Below, in pieces: positions 1 to 8,055 of a DNA stretch of 64,000 nt (position 1 is the stretch's first letter; the number at the start of each line of letters is the position of its first letter). The position numbers and the translations under genes were made by a program. This stretch comes from Bdellovibrionales bacterium. Its GTDB lineage: Bacteria; Bdellovibrionota; UBA1018. Location of the stretch: positions 62,001-126,000 of the forward strand of contig JAEUWC010000020.1 in assembly GCA_016786465.1 (NCBI GenBank), in the 5' to 3' direction. Below the pieces are notes generated by a model that saw only the letters and a program-made list of their open reading frames with translations, searched no databases and had not been told where the DNA came from.

Positions 1-933
1 GTGTGGACCCGCACCGGTCACCCGGCTGCGAAGTTCTATCATCGCGAGATCAGAGAGTTTTTTCGAATACAGCTGTTCCAAAAGTTCTATTGAAGGCGGG
101 TCCCCTTGTCCAGAGAAATGATCTAAATCTAACCCTATGTTATTACTTGGTTTTTCATCAAAAAATGTCGCGAAACTGGACCGATAAAAAAGCCCGGCTT
201 TCGGTTGGTTCGGAGCGATCTTTTTTTGGAATTTTTCCAGTCGTGGAAGTGCCTTCTGAACCCATTTCAAACGCGCATGGGTGATGCGAGCGCCCAACTG
301 AATCAGCGGATCCGTGTAACTTTTCAGATAGTTCTGGAAGTCTGCCGACCGAGGTCCGAACTGTTCTTGGTCTTTCAGCAGTGAATTTCGTTGTTCTAAA
401 ACTTTCTGATAGCGCGACAGATCTTCCAAATACGTTTCGTTTTCAGCCGAAAGAACGCGGTCCAGGAACTGGCGGCGCAAAGCCGGTTCTCCGCGAATCA
501 GTTCGTGATCCGAAGGGTTGAAAACGATGGAATGAAATCCCAGTTCGTAGTTTCCAAATCGCTGGCGAAGGAAATGCGACGATGATCGATAACCTTTTCC
601 GTTGATGAATGCCGTTCGAATCACTTTTTCGCTTTCACGAAGAAAAGTGACCTTCAATTCAGATTGGGGCCCAGACAGGGCCGGATCATCGCCTGGCAAG
701 CCTTCTGAAGCGATTCTAAGACGAATTTCACCCTGGGTGTCCTGCCAGTTTAAAAGTTCATCTGACGATGAACCTCGAAAGGACTTCAGCGAAGAAAGGT
801 AACTGATGGCTTCGACCAAGCTGGTCTTGCCCTGACCATTTTTTCCTAAAAAGAAATTCAGCCGGTGACTGGGCTCAAGCGTCGCTTCCTGGATATTCCT
901 AAAGCGACTGACTCGAATGGACCCAACCCGCAT
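1..933 (-). CDS. recF: RecF, DNA repair/replication ATPase (partial, C-terminus off the left edge)
   Basis: RecF is an SMC-like ATPase that helps load RecA at gapped DNA during recombinational repair. Translating the minus strand from the ATG at 933 gives an open frame to base 1, about 311 residues without a stop, so the C-terminus is missing. The N-terminus MRVGSIRVSRFRN is typical of the family, and a Walker A motif (FLGKNGQGKT) follows near residues 29-38. A GGAG ribosome-binding site lies four bases upstream of the start. It is 23 bp after dnaN and reads the same way, the classic dnaA-dnaN-recF order. gyrB would be expected next, outside the window. Confidence 0.95.
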   Translation of the reverse strand, partial: MRVGSIRVSRFRNIQEATLEPSHRLNFFLGKNGQGKTSLVEAISYLSSLKSFRGSSSDELLNWQDTQGEIRLRIASEGLPGDDPALSGPQSELKVTFLRESEKVIRTAFINGKGYRSSSHFLRQRFGNYELGFHSIVFNPSDHELIRGEPALRRQFLDRVLSAENETYLEDLSRYQKVLEQRNSLLKDQEQFGPRSADFQNYLKSYTDPLIQLGARITHARLKWVQKALPRLEKFQKKIAPNQPKAGLFYRSSFATFFDEKPSNNIGLDLDHFSGQGDPPSIELLEQLYSKKLSDLAMIELRSRVTGAGPH

Positions 934-956
934 GATTCTCCAATCAGACTAAAAAA

Positions 957-2063
957 TCAGATGCTCATCGGCATGATCATGTAAGTGTGATTGACCTTGC
1001 CCACTTCCCGAAGAATTCCAGGACGCATTCGATTTGTGAAATTGAACTGAATCTGATCGCCCACCATGACCGACAAGCAATCCAAAAGATAACGAGCATT
1101 GAATCCGATTTCGATCGGATCGCCGCTGTAAGTGATGTCCAATTCTTCGCGAGCTTCGCCCATGTCGGGGTTACTGGAAGTGATCGTCAATTGGCCCGCC
1201 TGAAGCGACAATTTCACGCCACGGCTTTTTTCATGGGCCAATAGGCTGACCCGCTTCAGGGCCGAATTGAATTCTTCACGGGGCAATACGGCGGTCTTAT
1301 CCGCTTCTTTCGGGATGACCTGGCGGTAATCCGGATATTCGCCTTCAATCAGTCGAACAAAAAGGAAAGACTGATCCATCCGAATGAAAATATAACCCCG
1401 TTCAAAAGCCATTCCGATTGAAGTTGAAGCTTCATCCAGAAGTTTTTTGAATTCGTTCAAACCCTTTTTAGGAATAATCAATCCGCGCTTCAAATCAGGA
1501 ATGGTCATGAAAACTTCCTGATCGACCAAGGACAATCGATGTCCATCAGTCGCGGTCATTCTCATGATGTTATTTTCAATGTTTTCAAAATAAACGCCGT
1601 TCAAATTGTAGCGGGTCGGATCGGTCGCTACTGCAAAAGAAGTCTTTTGAATCATTTCTTTCAAAGCTTCTACGCGTGCGTCGTTGTAATTTTTTTCTTC
1701 AAACTGTGGAAGTGCTGGAAATTCATCAGCCGCTAGGCTGACCACGTTAAACTTTGATTTCCCGCAGATGATTTCGGTCCAGTTGTTTTCTTTGCGAGTG
1801 ATTTCAAGATTCTTGGCAGGAAGTTCTTTAACGATGTCTAAAAAGTTTTTTGCTGAAAGGGTCAACTTGCCATCTTGTGAATTTTCAACGGGAAGGGTGA
1901 TGCGAATTCCGACTTCCAAATCTGTGGCTGACAAAGAAAGCTGTCCGTCTTTAACCACACAAAGAATATTGGAAAGAATCGGTACGGTGCTTTTCTTTTC
2001 GACAACCGATTGAGCCTTCTGGAGAGCGGCTAATAACGGATCCCTATGGATGGAAAACTTCAT
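957..2063 (-). CDS. dnaN: DNA polymerase III beta subunit (sliding clamp)
   Basis: The beta clamp is a ring-shaped dimer that tethers the replicative polymerase to DNA. The 368-residue product begins MKFSIHRDPLLAALQ and ends with the conserved clamp terminus YMIMPMSI; its length is normal for the family. The frame stays open 17 codons further upstream, but the ATG at 2063 matches the family start and has an AAGGGGAAG ribosome-binding site just before it. It sits between the origin region and recF and is probably transcribed from within, or from the dnaA side of, the dnaN-dnaA gap. Confidence 0.97.
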   Translation of the reverse strand: MKFSIHRDPLLAALQKAQSVVEKKSTVPILSNILCVVKDGQLSLSATDLEVGIRITLPVENSQDGKLTLSAKNFLDIVKELPAKNLEITRKENNWTEIICGKSKFNVVSLAADEFPALPQFEEKNYNDARVEALKEMIQKTSFAVATDPTRYNLNGVYFENIENNIMRMTATDGHRLSLVDQEVFMTIPDLKRGLIIPKKGLNEFKKLLDEASTSIGMAFERGYIFIRMDQSFLFVRLIEGEYPDYRQVIPKEADKTAVLPREEFNSALKRVSLLAHEKSRGVKLSLQAGQLTITSSNPDMGEAREELDITYSGDPIEIGFNARYLLDCLSVMVGDQIQFNFTNRMRPGILREVGKVNHTYMIMPMSI

Positions 2064-2148
2064 GAACTTCCCCTTCGATTTGAAACCCTTACTAAAACCC
2101 CAAACGAATGGCAAAGGATCGGTTCTAAGAAAAGACTATATATAAATC

Positions 2149-2163
2149 TAGTAGTAGTAGTAG
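2149..2163 (+). repeat. DnaA-trio array (5 x TAG) at the predicted unwinding site
   Basis: Five perfect TAG triplets in a row lie between an AT-rich tract ending at 2148 and, after a 4-base spacer, a DnaA box at 2168-2176 (CGATCCACA on the minus strand). This order of box, short spacer, trios and AT-rich DNA is that of the basal unwinding system described for Bacillus subtilis, where trios direct DnaA onto single-stranded DNA. The match is by pattern only. Confidence 0.8.
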
Positions 2164-2167
2164 AGCC

Positions 2168-2176
2168 TGTGGATCG
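2168..2176 (-). promoter_or_regulatory. DnaA box adjacent to the trios
   Basis: On the minus strand this reads CGATCCACA, which fits NN(A/T)TCCACA. It is the only box of this type on the dnaN side and is correctly placed and oriented to seed DnaA onto the neighbouring trios. Confidence 0.65.
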
Positions 2177-2243
2177 GGGAAAACACACTTAAATAGCTGA
2201 TTTTAAAAATAAAAAAGGGTTGATCCGATGTGATTTGGGTCGG

Positions 2244-2284
2244 GCCCATTTGGGCGATAAGTCGGGGTTTTCGTCCAAATGGGC
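2244..2284. repeat. 14-bp-stem hairpin inside oriC
   Basis: The left arm 2244-2257 (GCCCATTTGGGCGA) and right arm 2271-2284 pair over 14 positions with a single G-T pair and a 13-base loop. Five Ts follow on the plus strand. It resembles an intrinsic terminator reading rightward, but no rightward gene ends here, so a structural or regulatory role at the origin is equally possible. Confidence 0.7.
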
Positions 2285-2393
2285 TTTTTCACATCCAAAA
2301 CCACAAACCGATTTGGGATAAGTTTTCTTAAGTCGGGCTCAAATCCCCGGAAATCAAAGGAAATAAAAGGAAGCGCCCCGCATTTCCCCGAAC

Positions 2394-2479
2394 TTATCCC
2401 CAGTTGTGGATGGATAAGCTGTGGATGGTTTTCTTTGAACACAAGCTTCCACAGATACTTATCCACAGACTGTGAATAA
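2394..2479. promoter_or_regulatory. DnaA-box cluster next to dnaA
   Basis: Boxes fitting NN(A/T)TCCACA lie at 2405-2413 and 2420-2428 (both CCATCCACA, minus strand), 2445-2453 (GCTTCCACA, plus) and 2459-2467 (the consensus TTATCCACA, plus). Near-boxes lie at 2394-2402 (TTATCCCCA, plus) and 2471-2479 (TTATTCACA, minus). The cluster abuts the 3' end of dnaA and points inward from both strands. Confidence 0.85.
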
Positions 2480-2493
2480 GTCCTAAGAACGGA

Positions 2494-4032
2494 TTAAAGT
2501 TGGTTCTGAACCGCTTCGACGGCCTGACGAATGGATTCGTCGGTTTCCAAATCGCCTTCGATCTTCTTGCAAGCGTGAACGATCGTGCTGTGATCCTTGC
2601 CGCCGAAGTAATGGCCGATTTCGTTGAAGCTCAATTTTGAATACTTGCGAATCAGATACATGGCGATCTGTCGCGGCAGCGCGACTTGGCGAGCGCGTGA
2701 TGTGCTTTTGAAATCCTGACTTTTGATTCCGAAATACTTTGCTACGGCCGATTGAATCGCTTCAATCGTGTAAGTCGAACCTTCCGATGGGACTAGGGAC
2801 CGCAGGATTTGCTTGGCCATTTCCAGCGAAATTTCACTGCCCGTCAAAGATGCTTGGAACTGAAGTTTGACTAGGCTGCCTTCTAGTTCACGAATGCTGC
2901 TTTTGACGTAAGTCGCGATGAAAGTCGCAACATCATCCGGAAGATAAATATCGTCGCGTTCGGCCTTGGATTTCAGAATCGCAATGCGGGTTTCGATTTC
3001 TGGTGAATGAATATCTGCAACCATTCCCCATTCAAAACGGGTGCGAATCCGTTCTTCTAAGCCTTCGATTTCTTTCGGAGGACGGTCACTAGTGACCACG
3101 ATTTGTCGGCGCGATGTGTGAAGTGCGTTGAAGGTGTGGAAAAATTCTTCTTCGGTTTGCTTTTTGCCGGCGATGAACTGTACGTCGTCCATCAAAATCA
3201 AATCGTAGCTGTCGCGGTACCGAGTTCTGAACTGTGACATGCGCTTGTGTTGAAGCGATTCGACCAGTTCATTCACAAAGCGTTCGGCCGAAAGATACGC
3301 GATTCGTGCCGACGGGTTTTTTTCCGCAACTTTGTTTCCAATGGCGTGAAGAAGGTGGGTCTTGCCCAAGCCAGGGGGGCTGTAAATGAACAATGGATTA
3401 TAAGGATTGTACTGCGGGCGAAGCGGCTGTTCGGCGACCGCAAGTGCGGAAGCGTGGGCAAACTGGTTACTGGCCCCAACGACGAAAGAATCAAAACAGT
3501 AACGGGCGTCAACCGATGTTGGATTTCCTGGGCTGGCCACGACTTCTGCGGCCAAGATCGAAGGCTGCGCCACCGATGCTGCCTGGGAAGCGGCCGGGGC
3601 ATCCCACGAATCCAGCTTTTCCGCGCCTGCTGCGGCAGAAGAAGAACCGATGTTCTTCGATGTTTGCGCTGAATCGCCGATTTCAAACTGAATTTCGACG
3701 CGTGATCCGGCGACTTGTCCGAAGGCCAATTCTAAAGCGCTTAAAAAGTGATCGCGAACCCAGCTGGCGCTGAAAGAATTGGATGCCAGCAGCGTGACGC
3801 GGATACTTGAAGAAGATTCTGGATGAGCGCTTGGAGTGTGTTCATACCCAATAAGTTCAAGTGGTTGAATCCAGGTGGAAAGTTGCTGTGGAACTAGGCT
3901 CGACTCTAGAATTCGAAGGACGGCCTGCCAGATATCGGAATAGGGAGAAGTGGCAGAGGGAAGTCCTTGTGTTCCATGAAAGGATTTATGTTGGGCAACA
4001 GAAGGACTTACGCTGGTGAAAGATGAATTCAA
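2494..4032 (-). CDS. dnaA: Chromosomal replication initiator DnaA
   Basis: DnaA binds origin boxes and opens the duplex. From the chosen start (512 residues) there is an N-terminal domain I from about residue 33 (DIWQAVLRILE). A Ser/Ala-rich linker follows. The AAA+ domain has Walker A GLGKT at 221-225, Walker B LILMDD at 278-283 and a sensor 1 TSDRPP motif near 314. The DNA-binding signature DHSTIVHACKK lies near 480. The frame is open to a TTG at 4098. The TTG at 4032 is preferred because GGAG sits seven bases upstream and because a good promoter (4070-4098) lies between the two candidates. The Walker A segment reads PPGLGKT, where most DnaA proteins have GGVGLGKT. Confidence 0.95.
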   Translation of the reverse strand: MNSSFTSVSPSVAQHKSFHGTQGLPSATSPYSDIWQAVLRILESSLVPQQLSTWIQPLELIGYEHTPSAHPESSSSIRVTLLASNSFSASWVRDHFLSALELAFGQVAGSRVEIQFEIGDSAQTSKNIGSSSAAAGAEKLDSWDAPAASQAASVAQPSILAAEVVASPGNPTSVDARYCFDSFVVGASNQFAHASALAVAEQPLRPQYNPYNPLFIYSPPGLGKTHLLHAIGNKVAEKNPSARIAYLSAERFVNELVESLQHKRMSQFRTRYRDSYDLILMDDVQFIAGKKQTEEEFFHTFNALHTSRRQIVVTSDRPPKEIEGLEERIRTRFEWGMVADIHSPEIETRIAILKSKAERDDIYLPDDVATFIATYVKSSIRELEGSLVKLQFQASLTGSEISLEMAKQILRSLVPSEGSTYTIEAIQSAVAKYFGIKSQDFKSTSRARQVALPRQIAMYLIRKYSKLSFNEIGHYFGGKDHSTIVHACKKIEGDLETDESIRQAVEAVQNQL

Positions 4033-4069
4033 GGTACGTCTCCAAAACTTCTTAACTGAAAGCTGGGCG

Positions 4070-4098
4070 GGGATAGCATGAGTCTGGATGCTTGACAA
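4070..4098 (-). promoter_or_regulatory. Candidate dnaA promoter
   Basis: Minus strand: TTGTCA (4098-4093), 17-bp spacer, TATCCC (4075-4070) with a TGC extended -10. It lies about 40 bp before the TTG start of dnaA and its -35 overlaps that of the opposite rpmH promoter. Confidence 0.45.
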
Positions 4099-4119
4099 CG
4101 GAACCTACCATCGTTTACT
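4092..4119 (+). promoter_or_regulatory. Candidate rpmH operon promoter
   Basis: A consensus -35 TTGACA (4092-4097), 16-bp spacer and TTTACT (4114-4119). It is 56 bp before the rpmH ATG, and nothing better is seen in the 143-bp divergent region. Confidence 0.55.
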
Positions 4120-4175
4120 GAATTCGGACCGAAACATTTGTAATGCTTGGCAATAAGCCTTAGGTAATACTTTTT

Positions 4176-4325
4176 ATGAAACGCACTTATCAACCCAGCC
4201 GCACCAAGAGACGCCGTCGCCATGGATTTCGTAAGCGGATGAGCACCGCGACCGGCCGTAAGGTTTTGAAAAAGCGCCGGGCCAAAGGACGCAAGCGCCT
4301 GACTGCAAAAGTTGCGGCCAAGTAA
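4176..4325 (+). CDS. rpmH: 50S ribosomal protein L34
   Basis: L34 is a small, very basic protein of the large ribosomal subunit. The 49-codon frame encodes [20 protein letters not shown] and continues to the usual Lys/Arg-rich end (TAKVAAK); the sequence is unmistakable. It opens the rightward operon rpmH-rnpA-yidD-yidC-mnmE next to the origin, as in most bacteria. The ribosome-binding site is poor (a GGTAATACTTTTT context). Its last codons overlap the start of rnpA by 14 bp, suggesting translational coupling. Confidence 0.98.
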   Translation: MKRTYQPSRTKRRRRHGFRKRMSTATGRKVLKKRRAKGRKRLTAKVAAK

Positions 4326-4710
4326 GTTCCGGCCTGAATCTAGGCTTCATTTTCCCTGGGAATATCGACGTTTTTTCGGTTCCGCCGAAATTCTCCGTCT
4401 TCCTGAAATTCTGATTTTTCGAATACCAAATCAGGCTGGTCATCCGCGTCTTGGAATGACCGTGAAAGCTTCATCCGGAGCTATCGAGCGCAACCGCGTG
4501 AAGCGAATGATTCGGGAATTTTTTCGTAAGCACCAGGAAAGCTTGGGGAGTTTCGATTACAACTTCGTCGTTCCCGGAGCGAAGCGAATTGATTTTCAGT
4601 TCAGAAGAAGGCTAGGTTCGTGCCTATCCGAAAAACTGGCGAAACGGATTGAGACCGAAAGGGTTTTCGAGAATGCGGAAAGCAAAAAAAGCCGAAAGCC
4701 AAGCCCATAG
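4312..4710 (+). CDS. rnpA: Ribonuclease P protein component
   Basis: RnpA is the protein cofactor of the RNase P ribozyme that matures tRNA 5' ends. The 132-residue product carries the family core GHPRLGMTV followed by the RNR signature [14 protein letters not shown] (about 59-72). The N-terminal segment [17 protein letters not shown] aligns with the FPRELRL...F entry of the family. The only start that preserves this segment is the TTG at 4312, inside the last codons of rpmH. No clear ribosome-binding site is visible, so expression probably depends on coupling to rpmH. The 3' end overlaps yidD by 38 bp in another frame. Confidence 0.9.
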   Translation: MRPSKFRPESRLHFPWEYRRFFGSAEILRLPEILIFRIPNQAGHPRLGMTVKASSGAIERNRVKRMIREFFRKHQESLGSFDYNFVVPGAKRIDFQFRRRLGSCLSEKLAKRIETERVFENAESKKSRKPSP

Positions 4711-4942
4711 CCCTTTTAGGCAGGTGGGCGAACTTCTTTTGGATCTGGTTTTTGGAATCTACCGGTTGATCATTTCACCGACCATTCACCTTTTGGCCGG
4801 TGCTCAAAGCGGATGCCGATACCCCGTTTCGTGCAGTCAGTATTCAAAGGAAGCGTTCCGGGCACACGGTTTTTCCAAGGGACTGCTTCTTTCGGCAAAA
4901 CGACTTTCGACCTGTCACCCATGGGGAAAAAATTATGGATAA
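4673..4942 (+). CDS. yidD: YidD, membrane protein insertion efficiency factor
   Basis: YidD is a small membrane-associated protein that assists YidC-dependent insertion. The 89-residue product has an amphipathic or membrane-bound segment (about residues 20-43) and the family core CRYPVSCSQYSKEA (residues 48-61), then an LSTCHPWG motif near 78-85. The three conserved cysteines are present at 48, 54 and 81. A TTG start 24 bp upstream is possible, but ATG 4673 is preferred. It overlaps rnpA at its start and yidC by 8 bp at its end, so all three are likely co-translated. Confidence 0.92.
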   Translation: MRKAKKAESQAHSPFRQVGELLLDLVFGIYRLIISPTIHLLAGAQSGCRYPVSCSQYSKEAFRAHGFSKGLLLSAKRLSTCHPWGKNYG

Positions 4943-6581
4943 GAAGACACTGATCGCGATCACCCTAAGCTTCCTGATTTTCCTGGGCTGGCAAAAGTTA
5001 GTGATTGAACCCAGATACCCAAAACCTGCGCCAGCTGCAGTAGAAGCGCTCAAGGCTGATGCGAAGACCGATCCAAAAGCAGCAGCGAAAGCTGCGCCGA
5101 AGGAAGCTTCCAAAGCAGCGCAAGCCACAGCAGCTTCCCAGGGTTTTATGCCTTTTGGTGAACAGCCCAAGCAAAGCCCAGTCAGCAAGAATGTGGTTCT
5201 AAAGTCGGGTCCGGCCACGGTTTCAAATGAAGAAAAACTGGTGAGCCATTGGAAACTAGAATCCTATCGCAAGACTCGAATGAAGGATTCAGATCCTGTG
5301 GATCTTTCTGTTTTGAACGCCAATTCTTTTGGCGACCCTAAGCTTTCTTCCCAAGGCGAAATTGCTTTTGATGCCAAAGAATACGCGTACCTGAACAAGG
5401 TTTGGGGTCGAGTGACCCAGACTGGACCCAACGACGCGACTTGGACTTACGAAGATGCCAAGGTGAAGCTGGTTCGCACCTGGACGGTCAATCCGCAGAA
5501 TTATTTTATCCAAGGCAAGATCACCGCGGAATTTAAGGCGGATCGTCCCAACTTCCTTTTTGTTTCCTTGGAACAAACAGGCGGAAAAGACGACGAAGAA
5601 GCACAGGATCGAAATCTTTTTTACTGGGGAAAAAGCTTAGAAAAAGTCGCAGCCGCGGAATCGATGGATCTGAAAGACGTCGAAGCACCCGTAAAGTGGA
5701 TTGGCGTGGGAAGCCGCTATTTCATGATGGCGTTGATCCCCGACGCCGGCGCACCTGAAGCCAAGGGTTTGATTCAGCCGCTAGGACCGTGGAAGGCACG
5801 CACCAGCCTGGTTTTTCCAATGACTTCGAACAAGATCGAAGTCCCGATGAAGATTTTCTTTGGACCTAAGGATCTTTCAGTCCTTCGTTCTGTCGACGCG
5901 ACTTTGGATCACACGGTCGATTTTGGATGGTTCACGGTTTTCGCGTACCCGATGTTGGAACTGATGAAGTTTCTGAACGTCTATTTGAAAAATTGGGGAT
6001 TAGCGATCATCGTTCTGACCCTTTTGATCAAAATCGTGACTTATCCTTTGAATTACAAAAGCCTGAAAAGCGCGAAAGAAATGCAAAAGATTCAGCCCGA
6101 AATCAATCGGCTGAAGGAACGTTACGGCGACAACAAGGAAGCCCTGAATCGCGAAATGCTGACCCTGATGAAGACCCATGGGTACAATCCAGCGGCGGGG
6201 TGCCTTCCGATTTTGATTCAAATGCCCGTGTTTTTCGCCCTTTATCGGGTCCTTTATAGTTCGATTGAATTGTATCAGGCGCCGTTTGCGTTTTGGATTC
6301 ACGATCTGTCGGCAAAAGACCCGTACTACGTGACCCCGGTGCTCTTGACCGCCGTGATGTTCGTTCAGCAAAAGCTGACGCCAAGTACTGCAACGGATCC
6401 AATGCAGGCGAAAATGCTTCAGTACATGCCGGTGATTTTCGGCTTCTTCATGATTTCACTTCCCAGCGGTCTGACGCTTTACATGCTGGTCAACGCCTTG
6501 GCCAGTATCGCTCAGCAAGCGATTTTGAATAGGAAGTTTGCCAATGAAGGACCTCGCCCGGCCGTCATCACCGTCAAATAA
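4935..6581 (+). CDS. yidC: Membrane protein insertase YidC
   Basis: YidC inserts and folds inner-membrane proteins, alone or with Sec. The 548-residue product starts MDKKTLIAITLSFLIFLGWQ, the first transmembrane segment, followed by a Lys/Ala-rich linker (about 36-75). The large periplasmic domain ends near residue 325. The conserved five-helix core follows, with KNWGLAIIVLTLLIK and the helical-hairpin segment KEMQKIQPEINRLKERYGD. ATG 4935 was chosen over upstream codons because GGGGA precedes it and the transmembrane start matches the family. It overlaps yidD and mnmE. No jag/khpB gene lies between yidC and mnmE, unlike in many bacteria. Confidence 0.97.
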   Translation: MDKKTLIAITLSFLIFLGWQKLVIEPRYPKPAPAAVEALKADAKTDPKAAAKAAPKEASKAAQATAASQGFMPFGEQPKQSPVSKNVVLKSGPATVSNEEKLVSHWKLESYRKTRMKDSDPVDLSVLNANSFGDPKLSSQGEIAFDAKEYAYLNKVWGRVTQTGPNDATWTYEDAKVKLVRTWTVNPQNYFIQGKITAEFKADRPNFLFVSLEQTGGKDDEEAQDRNLFYWGKSLEKVAAAESMDLKDVEAPVKWIGVGSRYFMMALIPDAGAPEAKGLIQPLGPWKARTSLVFPMTSNKIEVPMKIFFGPKDLSVLRSVDATLDHTVDFGWFTVFAYPMLELMKFLNVYLKNWGLAIIVLTLLIKIVTYPLNYKSLKSAKEMQKIQPEINRLKERYGDNKEALNREMLTLMKTHGYNPAAGCLPILIQMPVFFALYRVLYSSIELYQAPFAFWIHDLSAKDPYYVTPVLLTAVMFVQQKLTPSTATDPMQAKMLQYMPVIFGFFMISLPSGLTLYMLVNALASIAQQAILNRKFANEGPRPAVITVK

Positions 6582-8028
6582 GGCGGGACCGGCGACCTAT
6601 TATTCAGAAGACACGATCGCGGCACTTTCTAGTGCGGTGGGCGGTGCCATTTCGATCGTGCGGCTTTCGGGCAAGGATTCGCTGAAGGTTTTGGGTCAAA
6701 TCGTGGCGAATGGCGATACGGCTGGATTGATCGCAGGGCCCAGAACGGCTAAGCGCCTGCTTTTGAAAAAGGGCCAGCAGAAACTAGACGACGCGGTTGG
6801 GATCTATTTCAAATCACCCGCCAGTTACACCGGTGAAGACGTCATTGAGCTTCACCTTCACGGAAGTGCCTTTGTTGCAAGTCAGGTCCTGGAAGCCCTT
6901 TTTGAAGGCGGTGCGCGGCCGGCGCTTCGCGGTGAATTTAGCTTTCGTGCCGTAAAAAATGGAAAGATGACGGTTTCCCAGGCTCAGGCCGTTTCGGATC
7001 TGATCACTTCGTCGAATTCCGAGGCCGTGTCCCTGGCGCTGGATAAAATGGAAGACACACAGGCCCGATGGATCTTGCAGCTGGCCGAAGATATCCGGCA
7101 GCTGGCAGCGCTTTCTGAAATCGGGATCGACTTTGCGGATCAAGACGTCGACGAAGTCAGCCTTCCGAATTTAAAAAGAAAAGCCGGTGAAATTCTGACT
7201 CGGGTCGAAAAGATCGCGGCGGGTTTTGAAAGGGGAAATCGAATTCAAGAAGGGGTGAAGTGTTCGCTGGTGGGTCTTCCGAATGCCGGAAAATCCAGCC
7301 TATTTAACGCTCTTTTAGGAGAAGACCGAGCCATCGTTTCAGAAATTGCCGGAACCACGCGCGACGTTCTTCGTGAACGTCTGACCTTGCGTGGATCCAA
7401 GGGACAGTCGGTGACTTTCCGATTTTCTGACACTGCGGGCCTGAGAAATTCATCGGATACAGGGGATCGTATTGAAAGAATCGGGATCGAAAGAACGCAG
7501 AAGGCGATCCAGGATTCGGATCTGGTACTTTTTGCGGTGGATCTTTCAGAAAATTCAGAATCAGCGCGTCGGGCAGTTCGTGAACAATGGGACAGAATGG
7601 GTCTAGATTCGGTTACCGGCGCCGGGCGTAAGCCGGTGATTGGAATATTGACCAAGCTCGATCTTTTGGAACCCCAAGCAGTGGCCCAACGTAAGCAAGC
7701 GTGGGAAAAGGAAGGTTTGGCTCAGACCTGGTTTACCGTGTCTTCAACCCGGCTAGAAGGTCTAGAAGAACTGACCACCGCCATTGCCGATTTAGCCACT
7801 CAGTGGGTTCGGCGGGATCTGGGCGAAGTCCTTTTGACCCGCCTGGAACAGAAGCAAGCGATGGATCTTGCAGCCGAAGACTTGAAGCGCGGCATAAATG
7901 CTCCCGAAATCGACCTTTTTGCGTCCGATCTGAAGCAGGCGATCCATCATCTGGCACCCCTGATTGGGTCCACCACGGCGGATGACGTGCTGGACCGCAT
8001 CTTTTCGCAGTTCTGCATTGGAAAGTGA
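6544..8028 (+). CDS. mnmE: tRNA uridine-5-carboxymethylaminomethyl GTPase MnmE
   Basis: MnmE works with MnmG to modify uridine 34 of certain tRNAs, using formyl-tetrahydrofolate and GTP. The 494-residue product has the N-terminal folate-binding domain. Its G domain has the P-loop GLPNAGKS (about 244-251) and DTAG near 296. The C-terminus is FCIGK, whose cysteine is characteristic and catalytic. ATG 6544 has AGGA upstream; a TTG two codons earlier is the alternative. It overlaps the end of yidC by 38 bp. Its partner mnmG is at 16809, and folD (47054), a folate-interconverting enzyme, is also in the window. Confidence 0.96.
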   Translation: MKDLARPSSPSNKAGPATYYSEDTIAALSSAVGGAISIVRLSGKDSLKVLGQIVANGDTAGLIAGPRTAKRLLLKKGQQKLDDAVGIYFKSPASYTGEDVIELHLHGSAFVASQVLEALFEGGARPALRGEFSFRAVKNGKMTVSQAQAVSDLITSSNSEAVSLALDKMEDTQARWILQLAEDIRQLAALSEIGIDFADQDVDEVSLPNLKRKAGEILTRVEKIAAGFERGNRIQEGVKCSLVGLPNAGKSSLFNALLGEDRAIVSEIAGTTRDVLRERLTLRGSKGQSVTFRFSDTAGLRNSSDTGDRIERIGIERTQKAIQDSDLVLFAVDLSENSESARRAVREQWDRMGLDSVTGAGRKPVIGILTKLDLLEPQAVAQRKQAWEKEGLAQTWFTVSSTRLEGLEELTTAIADLATQWVRRDLGEVLLTRLEQKQAMDLAAEDLKRGINAPEIDLFASDLKQAIHHLAPLIGSTTADDVLDRIFSQFCIGK

Positions 8029-8055
8029 CCCCATTTCGATTTAATCCTGACTGAT

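Larger units (their letters stand above)
2130..2480. other. oriC: Chromosomal replication origin (oriC) in the dnaN-dnaA gap
   Basis: The 430 bp between dnaN and dnaA contain no credible gene but all the parts expected of an origin. There is a cluster of DnaA boxes next to dnaA, an isolated box at 2168-2176, and five TAG trios beside an AT-rich tract (2130-2148). A large hairpin lies between these two parts. Gene orientation also fits: dnaA-dnaN-recF run left and the rpmH operon runs right. The assignment rests on motif content and context; the unwinding site is inferred. Confidence 0.85.

Noticed and set aside
2244-2289. Ordinary intrinsic terminator
   Set aside because: The T-run faces rightward, but the genes on both sides (dnaN, dnaA) read leftward, so nothing would be terminated.
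2203-2479. Open frames on both strands across the dnaN-dnaA gap (up to 87 codons)
   Set aside because: They cover the DnaA boxes and hairpin, have no ribosome-binding site or family-like sequence, and mirror each other across the inverted repeat.
4033-4098. DnaA starting at the TTG at 4098
   Set aside because: That start has no ribosome-binding site, adds residues not typical of DnaA, and would lie upstream of the best dnaA promoter.
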